From an uncultured Rhodospirillales bacterium (GTDB lineage Bacteria; Pseudomonadota; Alphaproteobacteria; ATCC43930; CGMCC-115725): DNA of 46,925 nucleotides. The position numbers and the translations under genes were made by a program. The DNA is taken from positions 1 to 46,925 of the forward strand of contig CAIXXC010000322.1 of NCBI GenBank assembly GCA_903923205.1. Direction: 5' to 3'. The notes beneath the pieces were generated by a model. The model was not told the DNA's origin. It searched no databases and worked only from the letters and a program-made list of their open reading frames with translations. Positions 1 to 8,137 of the stretch are shown here, in pieces. Position 1 is the first letter of the stretch, and each line of letters begins with the position of its first letter.

Positions 1-17
1 AGGGTCTTGGCGCTCAT
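1..17 (-). CDS. Start of next operon gene (partial, unidentified)
   Basis: Only the first five codons (M-S-A-K-T) and part of a sixth are in the window. The ATG overlaps the TGA of the nitronate monooxygenase-like gene as ATGA, the usual arrangement for translational coupling. This suggests the minus-strand operon continues to the left. No function can be given. Confidence 0.45.
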
Positions 18-802
18 CCGGGAGTTCGAAGATAAAGATGGAGCATCCAACTGAAGGCCTCCTCGAGGCGTTGCGCTCCCCCGGCCGCGTCCTTATCTGC
101 ACCCACGAGAAGCCGGACGGCGACGCCCTCTATATTGGCCCTGACCACTAGGTCGCGGTAATGGTCGCTCACAAGGCTTTCACGCGCCGCGATGAACCGC
201 GTACCCATGTAAATCAGATCCGCACCTAGAAGCTGCGCAGCACGCAAGGTCCGACCGTCGGCGACACCGCCGGCCAGCACGATTGTCCCGGTGAAGAACT
301 TGCGGACTTCGCTGACAAAGGCGAATGCACTGAGCGAGCCTGTGTGGCCGCCCGCGCCCGAACAGACGAGCACGATGCCATCGGCCTTCGCGTCTGCGGC
401 GTGACGGGCCTGGCGCAGGGCGTTGACATCCGCGTAAACCTTGCCGCCGTAGCCGTGGACCACCGACATAATCTGCGCGGGCGAACCAAGCACGGTAATC
501 ACGACGTCCGGCTTGAAACGGGCTATAAGCGCGAGTTCCTCGGCGAGCCGTTCATAGCTTGGATGGACATTCAGGCTAAGAGCCCAGGGTCCAGGGCTGC
601 GACCAGCCGCCCGCTCCAGATCGAGGGTCGCGGTGATCTGCTCCAGCCAGGCTTCCAGATCGACGATGCTGCGCGCGTTTTGCGTCGGCAAGGAGCCCAT
701 AAGCCCGGCCTTGCAGGACGCAATCACCAATTCCGGCCCCGAGACCAGGAACATCGGCGCGACGATGACCGGCAGGACGAGATCGGCCTCAAAACCACTC
801 AT
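14..802 (-). CDS. Nitronate monooxygenase-like flavoprotein, short C-terminus
   Basis: A 262-residue TIM-barrel FMN protein of the nitronate monooxygenase / 2-nitropropane dioxygenase family. The N-terminus (LPVIVAPMFLVSG) and the FMN-phosphate region (LAGGVADGRTL, then GADLIYMGTRF near residues 205-215) are typical. Family members usually run to about 320 residues; this one loses recognisable similarity after VVRANIEG and stops about 60 residues early. The other two frames stop within a few codons there, so a simple frameshift does not rescue a tail. The start has a GGAGAG Shine-Dalgarno seven bases upstream, and the gene follows the ligase by 24 bases. In CoA-ester operons such proteins often act as enoyl-CoA-type or nitro/nitronate flavin oxidoreductases (IpdC of steroid catabolism belongs to this fold). 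The exact reaction here is unknown. Confidence 0.8.
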   Translation of the reverse strand: MSGFEADLVLPVIVAPMFLVSGPELVIASCKAGLMGSLPTQNARSIVDLEAWLEQITATLDLERAAGRSPGPWALSLNVHPSYERLAEELALIARFKPDVVITVLGSPAQIMSVVHGYGGKVYADVNALRQARHAADAKADGIVLVCSGAGGHTGSLSAFAFVSEVRKFFTGTIVLAGGVADGRTLRAAQLLGADLIYMGTRFIAARESLVSDHYRDLVVRANIEGVAVRLLVGADKDAAGGAQRLEEAFSWMLHLYLRTPG

Positions 803-826
803 ATATGTCTCTCCACGCGAGGGCGC

Positions 827-2380
827 TCAGCCGATTTTGCGATCACGCCCACTCCAGGCCTGTTCGCGGAGTTGGCGTTTCAGCACCTTGCCCGTCGGCG
901 ACACCGGCAGGGCTGCCGTCAATTCGACAACGCGCGGGATCTTGTAGCCGGCGATCAGTTCGCGGCAGTGCTGGATCAGTTCCTCAGGGCTAGCCTCGGC
1001 GCCGTCGCGAAGGATCACAAAGGCTTTGACGGTCTCGCCCCATTTCGGGTCGGGGATGCCGATCACGGCCGATTGCTTGACGGCGGGATGGCGATGCAGG
1101 GCCTGCTCGATCTCGGCGCAATAGATGTTCTCGCCGCCGGAGACGATCATGTCCTTGACGCGATCAACAACGTAGTAGAGCCCCTCTTCGTCGCAATAAC
1201 CGGCATCACCCGTGCGATACCAGCCCCGGCTCTTGACCTCGGCAGTCAGCGTCGGATTGCGCCAATAGCCCTTGAACAACGCAGGCGTCCGCGCGACGAG
1301 TTCGCCGATCTGGCCGACACCGAGTTCCTTGCCTTCCGGGTCGACGATCTTCACCTCGGTCAACGGCATCGGCCGACCGCAGGCGCGCAGCTTGTTCTCG
1401 TTATCAAGATCGTGCTCATGGGGGCGCAACAAGGTCAGCGCACCACCGGTTTCCGTCGCGCCGTAGAACTGCATAAAGTCGCAGCGCATCTCAACCAACG
1501 CCCGCTTGATCAGGTTGAGCCCAATGGGCGAACCGGCATACATGCACAGCCGCAGTGAGGAGAATTTCGTCGTCGCGCAATCAGGATGATCCAGCAACAT
1601 CTGGATCATCGCCGGCACGACAAGCATGATCGATGGCGCATGTTCGTTGATCGCACGCAAGACCACCCCCGGCTCGAACAGCGACAGGATCTCGATCCGA
1701 CTGCCGTTATAAAGCCCCTGAACGACGAGGCTTAGCCCCGCGAGGTGGAAGTTCGGCATGGTGAAGAGATAGACATCGTCCTCGGTCCATTTCAGTGCGG
1801 CTTCGAAATGTTCCGACATCCGCATCAGGCTGAAGCCGCCATGTGACAGCTCAACCCCCTTTGGAATACCGGTCGTCCCGGAGGTGTAGAGCTGGATCGC
1901 GGTATCGCAGCCGCAGATCGCCAGCTCGCGATCGATCAGATCGCCGCTTTCGACAAAGGCTTGATACTCATCGCCAAGCGAGATGGATCGGACCGTCGGC
2001 AGTTTCGATGTTTCGCTGCCCAGCCATAAGGCTGCGGTTACCGGTTCATAGATCATGACCTGAGGCTCAAGCAGCGAGGCGATGCTCTCAAGCTCAGGGG
2101 GGGCCAAGCGCCAGTTCAGGGGCACAAACGTCATGCCGGCCTTGGCAACACCGAACAATAATTCGAAATAGGCGATCGAATTATGGCCGAGATAGGCGAT
2201 GCGGCGCTCGCCAGGGCCGAGCGTATCGATCAACGCGTTGGCGACCTGGTTGGTTCGGCGGTCGAACTCTCTCCATGATACCGCGACATCGCCGTGACGC
2301 AGGGCAATCGCGTCGGGACGCCGACGGGCGTGGTAGCGCACAATGTCGCCGAGCGACTCGATTTCAGGATAGGCCCACAT
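827..2380 (-). CDS. Acyl-CoA synthetase (AMP-forming), alicyclic/fatty acid ligase
   Basis: A 517-residue cytoplasmic ANL-superfamily ligase that would activate a carboxylic acid to its CoA thioester via an acyl-adenylate. Visible motifs are the ATP-binding loop YTSGTTGIPKG (165-175), YGATETGG, the hinge region GWYRTGD followed by VDRVKDMIVSGGENIY, and the C-terminal PTGKVLKRQL with the adenylation-step lysine. Length is normal for FadD/AliA-like enzymes. ATG is preceded by a GAGG Shine-Dalgarno. It lies between the dienoyl-CoA reductase-type SDR (37 bases) and the nitronate monooxygenase-like gene. In an operon that also encodes BadH and BadI homologues it is the best candidate for the first step, in the role of AliA (cyclohexanecarboxylate-CoA ligase). 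Substrate specificity cannot be read from sequence. Confidence 0.88.
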   Translation of the reverse strand: MWAYPEIESLGDIVRYHARRRPDAIALRHGDVAVSWREFDRRTNQVANALIDTLGPGERRIAYLGHNSIAYFELLFGVAKAGMTFVPLNWRLAPPELESIASLLEPQVMIYEPVTAALWLGSETSKLPTVRSISLGDEYQAFVESGDLIDRELAICGCDTAIQLYTSGTTGIPKGVELSHGGFSLMRMSEHFEAALKWTEDDVYLFTMPNFHLAGLSLVVQGLYNGSRIEILSLFEPGVVLRAINEHAPSIMLVVPAMIQMLLDHPDCATTKFSSLRLCMYAGSPIGLNLIKRALVEMRCDFMQFYGATETGGALTLLRPHEHDLDNENKLRACGRPMPLTEVKIVDPEGKELGVGQIGELVARTPALFKGYWRNPTLTAEVKSRGWYRTGDAGYCDEEGLYYVVDRVKDMIVSGGENIYCAEIEQALHRHPAVKQSAVIGIPDPKWGETVKAFVILRDGAEASPEELIQHCRELIAGYKIPRVVELTAALPVSPTGKVLKRQLREQAWSGRDRKIG

Positions 2381-2416
2381 GGCTCGCCTCGATCATCACG
2401 GATAGTTGCGGATCAG

Positions 2417-3304
2417 CTAGACAGCGCGCTGCTTCTTCTCGGCCTCGGCAGAGGCCCTCAACTTCTCGCGCGTTTTCGCCCATTCCTCGGGCGTAATCTT
2501 GGAAAGAGATGCGAAGGTGCTGGGCGCGGCGAGGTGGTGACCGCCGTCAATGGCGATCGTCTGGCCGGTCAGGTAATCGCAGCCATCGCCCATCAGGAAG
2601 ATCATCAGGTTCTGCAACTCGGGGATCTTGCCGAAACGCCGAAGCGGAACCTCCTCGCTGGACGTGGCACCACTCGGGCTTTCGCCGACCGGATTCAGCT
2701 TTTCCCAGGCAGACTCGGTCGGGAACGGGCCGGGCGCGACCGCGTTGAGCCGGATACCCATCGGTCCCCATTCAACGGCGAGCGACATGGTCATCGCATG
2801 GATCGCCGTCTTCGCCATGGCCGAGGGCACCACATAGGCGGAACCGGTCCAGACCCAGGTCACAAGATTGCTGACCACCGAGCCGGGCAAGCCCGCTGCA
2901 AGCCAGCGCTTGCCGACGGCAAGCGTAACGTAGAACGAGCCGTCCATCACGGTCGACCGAATGGCCTCGTAGCCGCGCGGCGTCAGATCCTTGGTCGGCG
3001 CGATGAAATTCGCCGCCGCGTTGTTGACCAAACCGGTGAGCGGGCCATCCTTCCAGGCCGTCTCCACCATCTGTTCGACGCTTTCCGGGTCCCGGATATT
3101 GGCGGCGATCGGGATGACCCTGCCCCCGGTCTCCCGGGACAATTCCTCAGCGGTCTCGGTCAGAACGCCGAGGCGGCGACCGCAGATATAGACAACAGCG
3201 CCATGAGCGGCGAAACCGCGCGCGATTTCCTTACCAAGGCCGGTGCCGCCCCCGGTCAACAGGATGCGCTTACCCTGCAGTGCGGTGTTAAGAAATGGTC
3301 CCAC
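2417..3304 (-). CDS. SDR oxidoreductase, 2,4-dienoyl-CoA reductase type
   Basis: A 295-residue Rossmann-fold SDR. TGGGTGLG binds NADP(H), NNAAANF follows, and the active-site segment reads VVPSAMAK, so Ser sits where ordinary SDRs have the Tyr of YxxxK. That VVPSAxAK pattern, followed by AVEWG and APGPFPTE, is characteristic of mitochondrial-type 2,4-dienoyl-CoA reductase (DECR1), so this is family-typical and not a lost residue. The start is GTG with a strong GAGAGGGGG Shine-Dalgarno. It heads a SDR - ligase - monooxygenase group, with a 106-base gap after the acyl-CoA dehydrogenase that contains a candidate promoter. Likely role: reducing a dienoyl-CoA or a related unsaturated CoA ester formed during ring or side-chain oxidation. 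Confidence 0.85.
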   Translation of the reverse strand: MGPFLNTALQGKRILLTGGGTGLGKEIARGFAAHGAVVYICGRRLGVLTETAEELSRETGGRVIPIAANIRDPESVEQMVETAWKDGPLTGLVNNAAANFIAPTKDLTPRGYEAIRSTVMDGSFYVTLAVGKRWLAAGLPGSVVSNLVTWVWTGSAYVVPSAMAKTAIHAMTMSLAVEWGPMGIRLNAVAPGPFPTESAWEKLNPVGESPSGATSSEEVPLRRFGKIPELQNLMIFLMGDGCDYLTGQTIAIDGGHHLAAPSTFASLSKITPEEWAKTREKLRASAEAEKKQRAV

Positions 3305-3384
3305 GAGTCCCCCTCTCGGTAACGATCACGATTGCACTCCGCGCACAGTTTCGGTCGTTACGTTATTTTGTAAACTATTAGTCG

Positions 3385-3414
3385 ACAATAAAAAGCTGCT
3401 TATTGGCAAGTCAA
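3385..3414 (-). promoter_or_regulatory. Candidate promoter with overlapping palindromic operator
   Basis: Reading the minus strand, TTGACT (3414-3409) and TATTGT (3390-3385) are separated by 18 bases, a passable sigma-70 layout about 80 bases before the GTG of the SDR gene. An 18-base imperfect palindrome, AATAA-nn-AGCT-nn-TTATT (3387-3404), fills the spacer and touches the -10. This is where a repressor would act. The region is clearly AT-richer than its surroundings. It is a prediction by eye only. Confidence 0.35.
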
Positions 3415-4577
3415 GCGTCGCGGGCAGCGCGCTTGCCCGCGAAGAGGCTGCGACCGATGATCATCTTCATGACTTCGATCGAACCACCGGCGATCCGGAC
3501 GATCCGCGCGTCGGCGTAGGCGCGGGCTATCGGGTATTCCCACATATAACCCCAGCCACCGAACAGCTGCAGACACTCATCGACTGCCTTGCCGTGCTCG
3601 TCGCTGAGCCACATCTTCGCCATGGCGGCGTCCACCGCGTCGAGCTTGCCTTCCATGAACATCTCGATACAGCGATCGACGAACACCCGGCCAATCGTCG
3701 CCGCTGTCTTGACGTCAGCAAGCTTGAACTGGGTATTCTGGAAATCGGCGATCGTCTGGCCGAAAGCCTTGCGTTCAGCCGTATAATCGACCGTCCATTC
3801 GAGCACAGCCTCGATCACCGACGCCGAGCGGATTGCCTGGGCGAGGCGCTCCTGGGCGAGCTTGGTCATCATCAGCTTGAAGCCTTCGTTTTCGCCGCCC
3901 AACATATTGGTCGCCGGGACGCGAACCTCGTCAAAGAACAGCTCCGAGGTATCTTGTGCCTTAAGGCCGAGCTTTTCGAGATTGCGGCCACGCCGGAAAC
4001 CGGGGCGATCGGCCTCGACGATGAACAGGGTGATGCCCTTGGCACCGGCATTGGTGTCGGTCTTGGTCGCGAGCACGACAAAGTCGCAACTCTGGCCGTT
4101 CGAGATAAAAACCTTCTGGCCCGAGATCACATAGTCATCGTCATCGCGGACAGCACGGGTGCGGATCGCCTTGAGATCGCTGCCGGCGTGAGGCTCGGTC
4201 ATGCCCAGCGCGCCGATGGCTTCCCCTGTGACCATTTTCGGCAGCCATTTTTTCTTCTGCTCCTCGGTACCGAAGGAGCGAATATAGGTCGCGACCAGAT
4301 CGCAATGGATCAGAAAGCCGGGCCCGGTCGTGCCTGCTCGCGCCAACTCCTCGAACACGACGACATCGAAGAGATAATCGCAGCCAAGCCCGCCATATTC
4401 CTCGGGCACGGTGCAGCACAGCATGCCGGCCTCGCCCGCTTTCAGCCAGACATCGCGGGGAACTACGCCGTCATGTTCCCATTGCGCGTGGAACGGCACG
4501 ATCTCGGTCTCGATGAACCGGCGCACCGTATTGCGGAAAATCTCGTGCTCCTCGCGGAAAAGGCGACGTTCGATCAT
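3411..4577 (-). CDS. Acyl-CoA dehydrogenase (first of a tandem pair)
   Basis: A 388-residue FAD-dependent acyl-CoA dehydrogenase, full length. FAD/substrate motifs include GALGMTEPHAGSD and ISGQKVFISNG, then RKAFGQTIADFQ and QLFGGWGYMWEYP. Near the C-terminus the sequence is IAGGSIEVM, so Gly occupies the place of the medium-chain enzyme's catalytic Glu. Members with Gly there normally use a Glu on another helix, so activity is not excluded. It starts 12 bases after the second dehydrogenase and is presumably co-translated. In the pathway it would introduce the alpha,beta double bond in a ring or side-chain acyl-CoA (AliB/ChcB role). The tandem arrangement of two 388-residue dehydrogenases suggests either two substrates or a heteromeric enzyme as in steroid catabolism. 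Confidence 0.9.
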   Translation of the reverse strand: MIERRLFREEHEIFRNTVRRFIETEIVPFHAQWEHDGVVPRDVWLKAGEAGMLCCTVPEEYGGLGCDYLFDVVVFEELARAGTTGPGFLIHCDLVATYIRSFGTEEQKKKWLPKMVTGEAIGALGMTEPHAGSDLKAIRTRAVRDDDDYVISGQKVFISNGQSCDFVVLATKTDTNAGAKGITLFIVEADRPGFRRGRNLEKLGLKAQDTSELFFDEVRVPATNMLGGENEGFKLMMTKLAQERLAQAIRSASVIEAVLEWTVDYTAERKAFGQTIADFQNTQFKLADVKTAATIGRVFVDRCIEMFMEGKLDAVDAAMAKMWLSDEHGKAVDECLQLFGGWGYMWEYPIARAYADARIVRIAGGSIEVMKMIIGRSLFAGKRAARDA

Positions 4578-4589
4578 GGTTTGAGAGTC

Positions 4590-5756
4590 CTAGTAGGATT
4601 TCGGAAGGTCGAGGACCTTCTCGGCGATGTAGCAGGAAATCAGTTGCTCCGTGATCGGCGCGATCCGCGTGACCGTCACCTCTCGAAGCAAACGCTCGAC
4701 ATGGTATTCCTTGGCGTAACCGAAGCCGCCATGGGTCAGGATGGCCTGCATACAGGCGTCGAAGCCGGCCCGTGCGCCCAGGAACTTGCCGGCATTGGCC
4801 TCGGCGCCACAGGGGCGATGATTGTCATACAGCCAGGCCGCTTTCTGAACCATCAGCTCGGCTGATTCGAGCTGCATCCAGCGCTCGGCCAGCGGATGCT
4901 GGATGCTTTGGTTCTCGCCGATCTGGCGCCCGAAGACGACGCGATCCTTGGCGTACTGTACGGCGCGCTCCAGGGCGTCGCGGCCAATCGCGATGGCTTC
5001 GGTGCCGATCAGAACCCGCTCCGGGTTCAGGCTGTGGAGGATATAGCCAAAACCCTTTCCCTCCTCCCCGATCCGATCGGATTCGGGAATAAAGAGGTCA
5101 TCGATGAAGATCGCGTTCGAATCGACCGCCTTGCGTCCCATCTTCTCGATCTTGCGAACCTCGATCGCGGAACGGTCGAGATCGGCATAGAAAATCGTGA
5201 TGCCGTCGGTCGGTTTGCGGCAGTCTTCGAGCTTGGTTGTCCGCGTCAGCAGCATGACCTTGTTCGCGACCTGCGCCGTCGAGGTCCAGACCTTCTGTCC
5301 CGACACACGGTAGCCACCGGGCACCTTGGTCGCGAAAGTCTTGATCGCCGTCGTGTTCAATCCGGCATCCGGCTCGGTGAAGCCGAAGCAGCATTGATCC
5401 TCGCCGGAAATCAGGCGTGGGATCCAACGGGCTTTCTGCTCCGGCGTGCCGTAGACGACGACCGGATGCGGCCCGAACAGATTGATGTGGATGCAGGAAG
5501 CAGCCGCCATGCCGCCGCCATGACGAGCGACTTCGCTCATCATGATCATGGCTTCGGTCAAGCCGAGGCCGGAGCCGCCGTATTCCTCCGGCATGGTAAT
5601 GCCAAGCCAGCCGCCTTCAGCCATCGCCCGGTGGAATTCAAACGGAAACTTGCCGTCGGAATCGCGCTCCAGCCAATAATCGTCGGTGAAGGTCTTGACG
5701 ACGGCGCGCACGCCGTCGCGGATGGCCTCGTGGTCTTCGTTAATCGAAAAATCCAT
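4590..5756 (-). CDS. Acyl-CoA dehydrogenase (second of a tandem pair)
   Basis: Also 388 residues. It has CCFGFTEPDAGLNTT, VSGQKVWTSTA and RVVFGRQIGENQ, all standard acyl-CoA dehydrogenase segments. The C-terminal active-site loop reads TRIAPITEQLIS in place of the usual YxGTxxIQ, so the standard catalytic Glu is absent at that position. It is clearly divergent from its neighbour over the whole length and is not a recent duplicate. Start has GGGAGGA eight bases upstream of ATG. It follows the crotonase fusion by 68 bases. Probable role is FAD-linked desaturation of a CoA ester, either alone or as partner of the adjacent subunit. Which substrate each one takes cannot be told. Confidence 0.9.
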   Translation of the reverse strand: MDFSINEDHEAIRDGVRAVVKTFTDDYWLERDSDGKFPFEFHRAMAEGGWLGITMPEEYGGSGLGLTEAMIMMSEVARHGGGMAAASCIHINLFGPHPVVVYGTPEQKARWIPRLISGEDQCCFGFTEPDAGLNTTAIKTFATKVPGGYRVSGQKVWTSTAQVANKVMLLTRTTKLEDCRKPTDGITIFYADLDRSAIEVRKIEKMGRKAVDSNAIFIDDLFIPESDRIGEEGKGFGYILHSLNPERVLIGTEAIAIGRDALERAVQYAKDRVVFGRQIGENQSIQHPLAERWMQLESAELMVQKAAWLYDNHRPCGAEANAGKFLGARAGFDACMQAILTHGGFGYAKEYHVERLLREVTVTRIAPITEQLISCYIAEKVLDLPKSY

Positions 5757-5824
5757 CTTCGCGTTCCTCCCTGTCCGGTTTTCCTGACCTTAAAGCGCAA
5801 CTCGCCGAACCATTTGCCTTAAGA

Positions 5825-7309
5825 TTATGCTGCCTGAACACGCCCCGCCGTGATCGGGCCCCCGAGCGCAGCGGGGATGAACCCGGCGGTCACAGCCGCG
5901 ACATCAACCAGTTCCCCGTCCTGGACCAGACCATCGGCAACGGCGCGGGCTGCTTCCGCAATGACGGCCTGACGCGAGGCTTCGTCACCACCCGAATAGG
6001 CAGCGGCAAGATCGGCCAGAACAGAGCGCCCGCCCCTGGTGACGAGAGGCGTGCCGCGCATCTTGCGCGCCAGCGCCATTGCCAGAAGTGCTGCCTCTGG
6101 CGACTCATGCTCGACAACAATCTCTATCGCCCGGCCATTGGCAGAATTCGCGCAGACGTAAAGTCCGACCGCACAACCATGGGCAGAGGGGCTGTCGCCG
6201 GATGACCCGAGCAGGGCGATATCTTGGGCGGTGGCAGCGGCTGCCTTCGCCCCAGCGGCATAAAGCGTCGCCTCGGCGCCCTCCGCCACAATCTCGACAC
6301 GGCCGGATTTGAGCGCGCCCAAAGCCGCAGCGGACGCATCTCCCCGGACTGTCACCCGATCGACCGACAATTTACCGAGGGCATTGAAGCTGCGCTCGGC
6401 GCGGCGTCGGTCGATGAAAAGGGTACGAACCATGTTGCCGCAACCGGGATCGCGGATCAGATCGACAAAGCAATCCATTTCGCGGTTGGCTGCGGTCACG
6501 ATGTCCTGATCAAGACCGAGAACGAGGCATTTCAAGATGGCGTTCAGAGCCGGATTCCATCGCAGGTCTTCCGCGCTCAAGCCCGCTTGACGCGACAGGA
6601 TATCGAAAATAGCGGGATCGCCGAGATCGATCCCGGCCTTATCGACCATGAAACCAGGCTGGTCCCAACGGACTTTCGGTTCACCCAAAGCACGAGCCTG
6701 CTCAATCGCAACGGAAACCAACGTATCCGAAGGGGCGACCAGATCGGTAAGGCCGATGGCGACGGCGTCGGCAGCGCCGACGGAATCACCGTGCAGCAAC
6801 ATCGGCAGCGCCTTGGCGACACCGACCAGTCGCGGCAGACGCTGCGTCCCGCCGGCTCCGGGCAAAAGGCCGAGCTTGGCTTCGGGCAACCCTAGTTGAA
6901 CCCCCGGCGCGTCGGAAACGACCCGAAGATGACACCCAAGCGTCAGCTCGAGACCGCCGCCGAGTGCCAAGCCATTAATGGCAGCGACGTAAGGCTTCTT
7001 GGAGGTTTCGAGGCGACGAAACAGCCGCCCCAATCGGCCGCACAGATCGTGCAACTCTGCCTGATTTTGAGTCGTTGCCGCGCGGGTGAAGCCGAGGACC
7101 ATCTCTAGATCCGCACCCACCAGGAAGGTCGACTTGGCCGAGGTAATGACGACCCCTGTGATCTCCGGGTCCGCCGCGACCTGATCGACCAAGCGGTCGA
7201 CGGAGTCGATCAGCGATTCCGAGAACACATTCATCGGGCGACCCGGCATGTCAATGGTCGCCACGAGAATGCCGCTCGCCTCGCGCGAGGTCTTGATATT
7301 CTGGTCCAT
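5825..7309 (-). CDS. Enoyl-CoA hydratase fused to a degenerate 3-hydroxyacyl-CoA dehydrogenase half
   Basis: 494 residues. The first ~260 are a FadB/FadJ-type crotonase domain with both catalytic glutamates in place ([10 protein letters not shown] and LGLPEAKLG) and the [10 protein letters not shown] segment. What follows aligns with the dehydrogenase half of FadJ, but much of that domain (~200 residues in a 714-residue FadJ) is missing. At the expected NAD loop it reads [13 protein letters not shown] with no GxGxxG, and where FadJ has the catalytic-His segment LHFFSP it reads LYVCAN. Downstream, [12 protein letters not shown] and [10 protein letters not shown] still echo the family. Inference: the hydratase is active and the dehydrogenase half is vestigial. 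It could serve as BadK (cyclohexenecarboxyl-CoA hydratase), with BadH supplying the oxidation. Start chosen at ATG 7309 (GGCGGG eight bases upstream); GTG 7318 and ATG 7315 are alternatives. Confidence 0.82.
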   Translation of the reverse strand: MDQNIKTSREASGILVATIDMPGRPMNVFSESLIDSVDRLVDQVAADPEITGVVITSAKSTFLVGADLEMVLGFTRAATTQNQAELHDLCGRLGRLFRRLETSKKPYVAAINGLALGGGLELTLGCHLRVVSDAPGVQLGLPEAKLGLLPGAGGTQRLPRLVGVAKALPMLLHGDSVGAADAVAIGLTDLVAPSDTLVSVAIEQARALGEPKVRWDQPGFMVDKAGIDLGDPAIFDILSRQAGLSAEDLRWNPALNAILKCLVLGLDQDIVTAANREMDCFVDLIRDPGCGNMVRTLFIDRRRAERSFNALGKLSVDRVTVRGDASAAALGALKSGRVEIVAEGAEATLYAAGAKAAAATAQDIALLGSSGDSPSAHGCAVGLYVCANSANGRAIEIVVEHESPEAALLAMALARKMRGTPLVTRGGRSVLADLAAAYSGGDEASRQAVIAEAARAVADGLVQDGELVDVAAVTAGFIPAALGGPITAGRVQAA

Positions 7310-7328
7310 AAGCATCACCCGCCGCAGC

Positions 7329-8126
7329 TTAACCAGCGAAGTCCTTGAACTTCGGCTTGCGCTTCTCGTTGAAGGCGCGCACGCCCTCTTTCGATTCTTC
7401 GCTCTGGTAGTAGTGCTTTACCGTCTGGATGCCGAGATAGCCGATCCCTCGGATGTTCTCGCTATCGGCATTGAAGGAGCGCTTGGCTATGGCGATGGCA
7501 GAGGGGCTCATCTGATTGATCTCTGACGTCCACTGATCAACCTCGGCGTCGAGTTGATCGTGCGGGACGACTTTATTGACGAGGCCCATCTCAAGCGCTT
7601 CCTTGGCCGTATAACGACGGCAAAGGAACCAGATTTCGCGGGCTTTCTTCTCGCCGACGACGCGCGCAAGATAGGCGGTGCCCCAACCCGGATCGACCGA
7701 GCCGACCTTCGGGCCGACCTGACCGAAGATCGCTTTCTCGGACGCGATGGTAAGGTCGCAGATGGTGGCAAAGACATTGCCGCCACCGATCGCATAGCCC
7801 TGGACACGGGCGATCGATACCTTGCGAAGATCGCGCAACGCTGACTGGCAATCCTCGATCGGCAGGCCGACCGTGCCGCGCGGGCCGTACAGACCATCCT
7901 CAGACAGATGAACCTTCTGGTCCCCGCCCGTGCAGAACGCCTTATCCCCGGCACCGCCAAGGACAACGGCATTGACCGAGCGTTCTTCATCCGCGCGCTT
8001 CAGCGCGTGAATCAGTTCTTCGACCGTCTGCAGCCGGAAGGCATTCATGACGTCGGGGCGATTGATCGTGATATGGACCGCGTTTTCGCGGAGGTCGTAG
8101 ATGATATCCTTGTATTCGCTGCTCAT
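7329..8126 (-). CDS. badI: 2-ketocyclohexanecarboxyl-CoA hydrolase (BadI-like)
   Basis: 265 residues of the crotonase superfamily, close to BadI of Rhodopseudomonas palustris over essentially the whole length. Shared segments include ITINRPDVMNAF, GDKAFCTGGDQ, RVQGYAIGGGNVFATICDL, FGQVGPKVGSVDPGWG, VVGEKKAREIW and EKRKPKF. BadI hydrolyses the ring of 2-ketocyclohexanecarboxyl-CoA to pimelyl-CoA. The related MenB does the reverse kind of C-C chemistry on a naphthoyl ester, and the GDQ/VDPG pattern here favours BadI. The start is ATG 8126 with GAGGA upstream; an in-frame ATG at 8141 lies within the badH stop region and has no better signal. It directly follows badH, so oxidation of the ring alcohol and ring opening are encoded as a coupled pair. 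The actual ring may carry substituents. Confidence 0.85.
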   Translation of the reverse strand: MSSEYKDIIYDLRENAVHITINRPDVMNAFRLQTVEELIHALKRADEERSVNAVVLGGAGDKAFCTGGDQKVHLSEDGLYGPRGTVGLPIEDCQSALRDLRKVSIARVQGYAIGGGNVFATICDLTIASEKAIFGQVGPKVGSVDPGWGTAYLARVVGEKKAREIWFLCRRYTAKEALEMGLVNKVVPHDQLDAEVDQWTSEINQMSPSAIAIAKRSFNADSENIRGIGYLGIQTVKHYYQSEESKEGVRAFNEKRKPKFKDFAG

Positions 8127-8137
8127 TTTATGGGTCC

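Noticed and set aside
344-1558. Long plus-strand open frame of about 400 codons opposite the monooxygenase and ligase genes
   Set aside because: Its translation is rich in Arg, His, Asp and Gly with no family features, and it lies antisense to two clear genes; it is a typical high-GC antisense shadow. The same applies to the plus-strand frames 2294-3322, 3243-4865, 4896-5822, 8144-9007 and 25978-27060.
2800-2880. Loss of the catalytic Tyr in the SDR at 2417-3304
   Set aside because: The VVPSAxAK pattern is normal for the 2,4-dienoyl-CoA reductase family, which does not use the standard YxxxK tyrosine.
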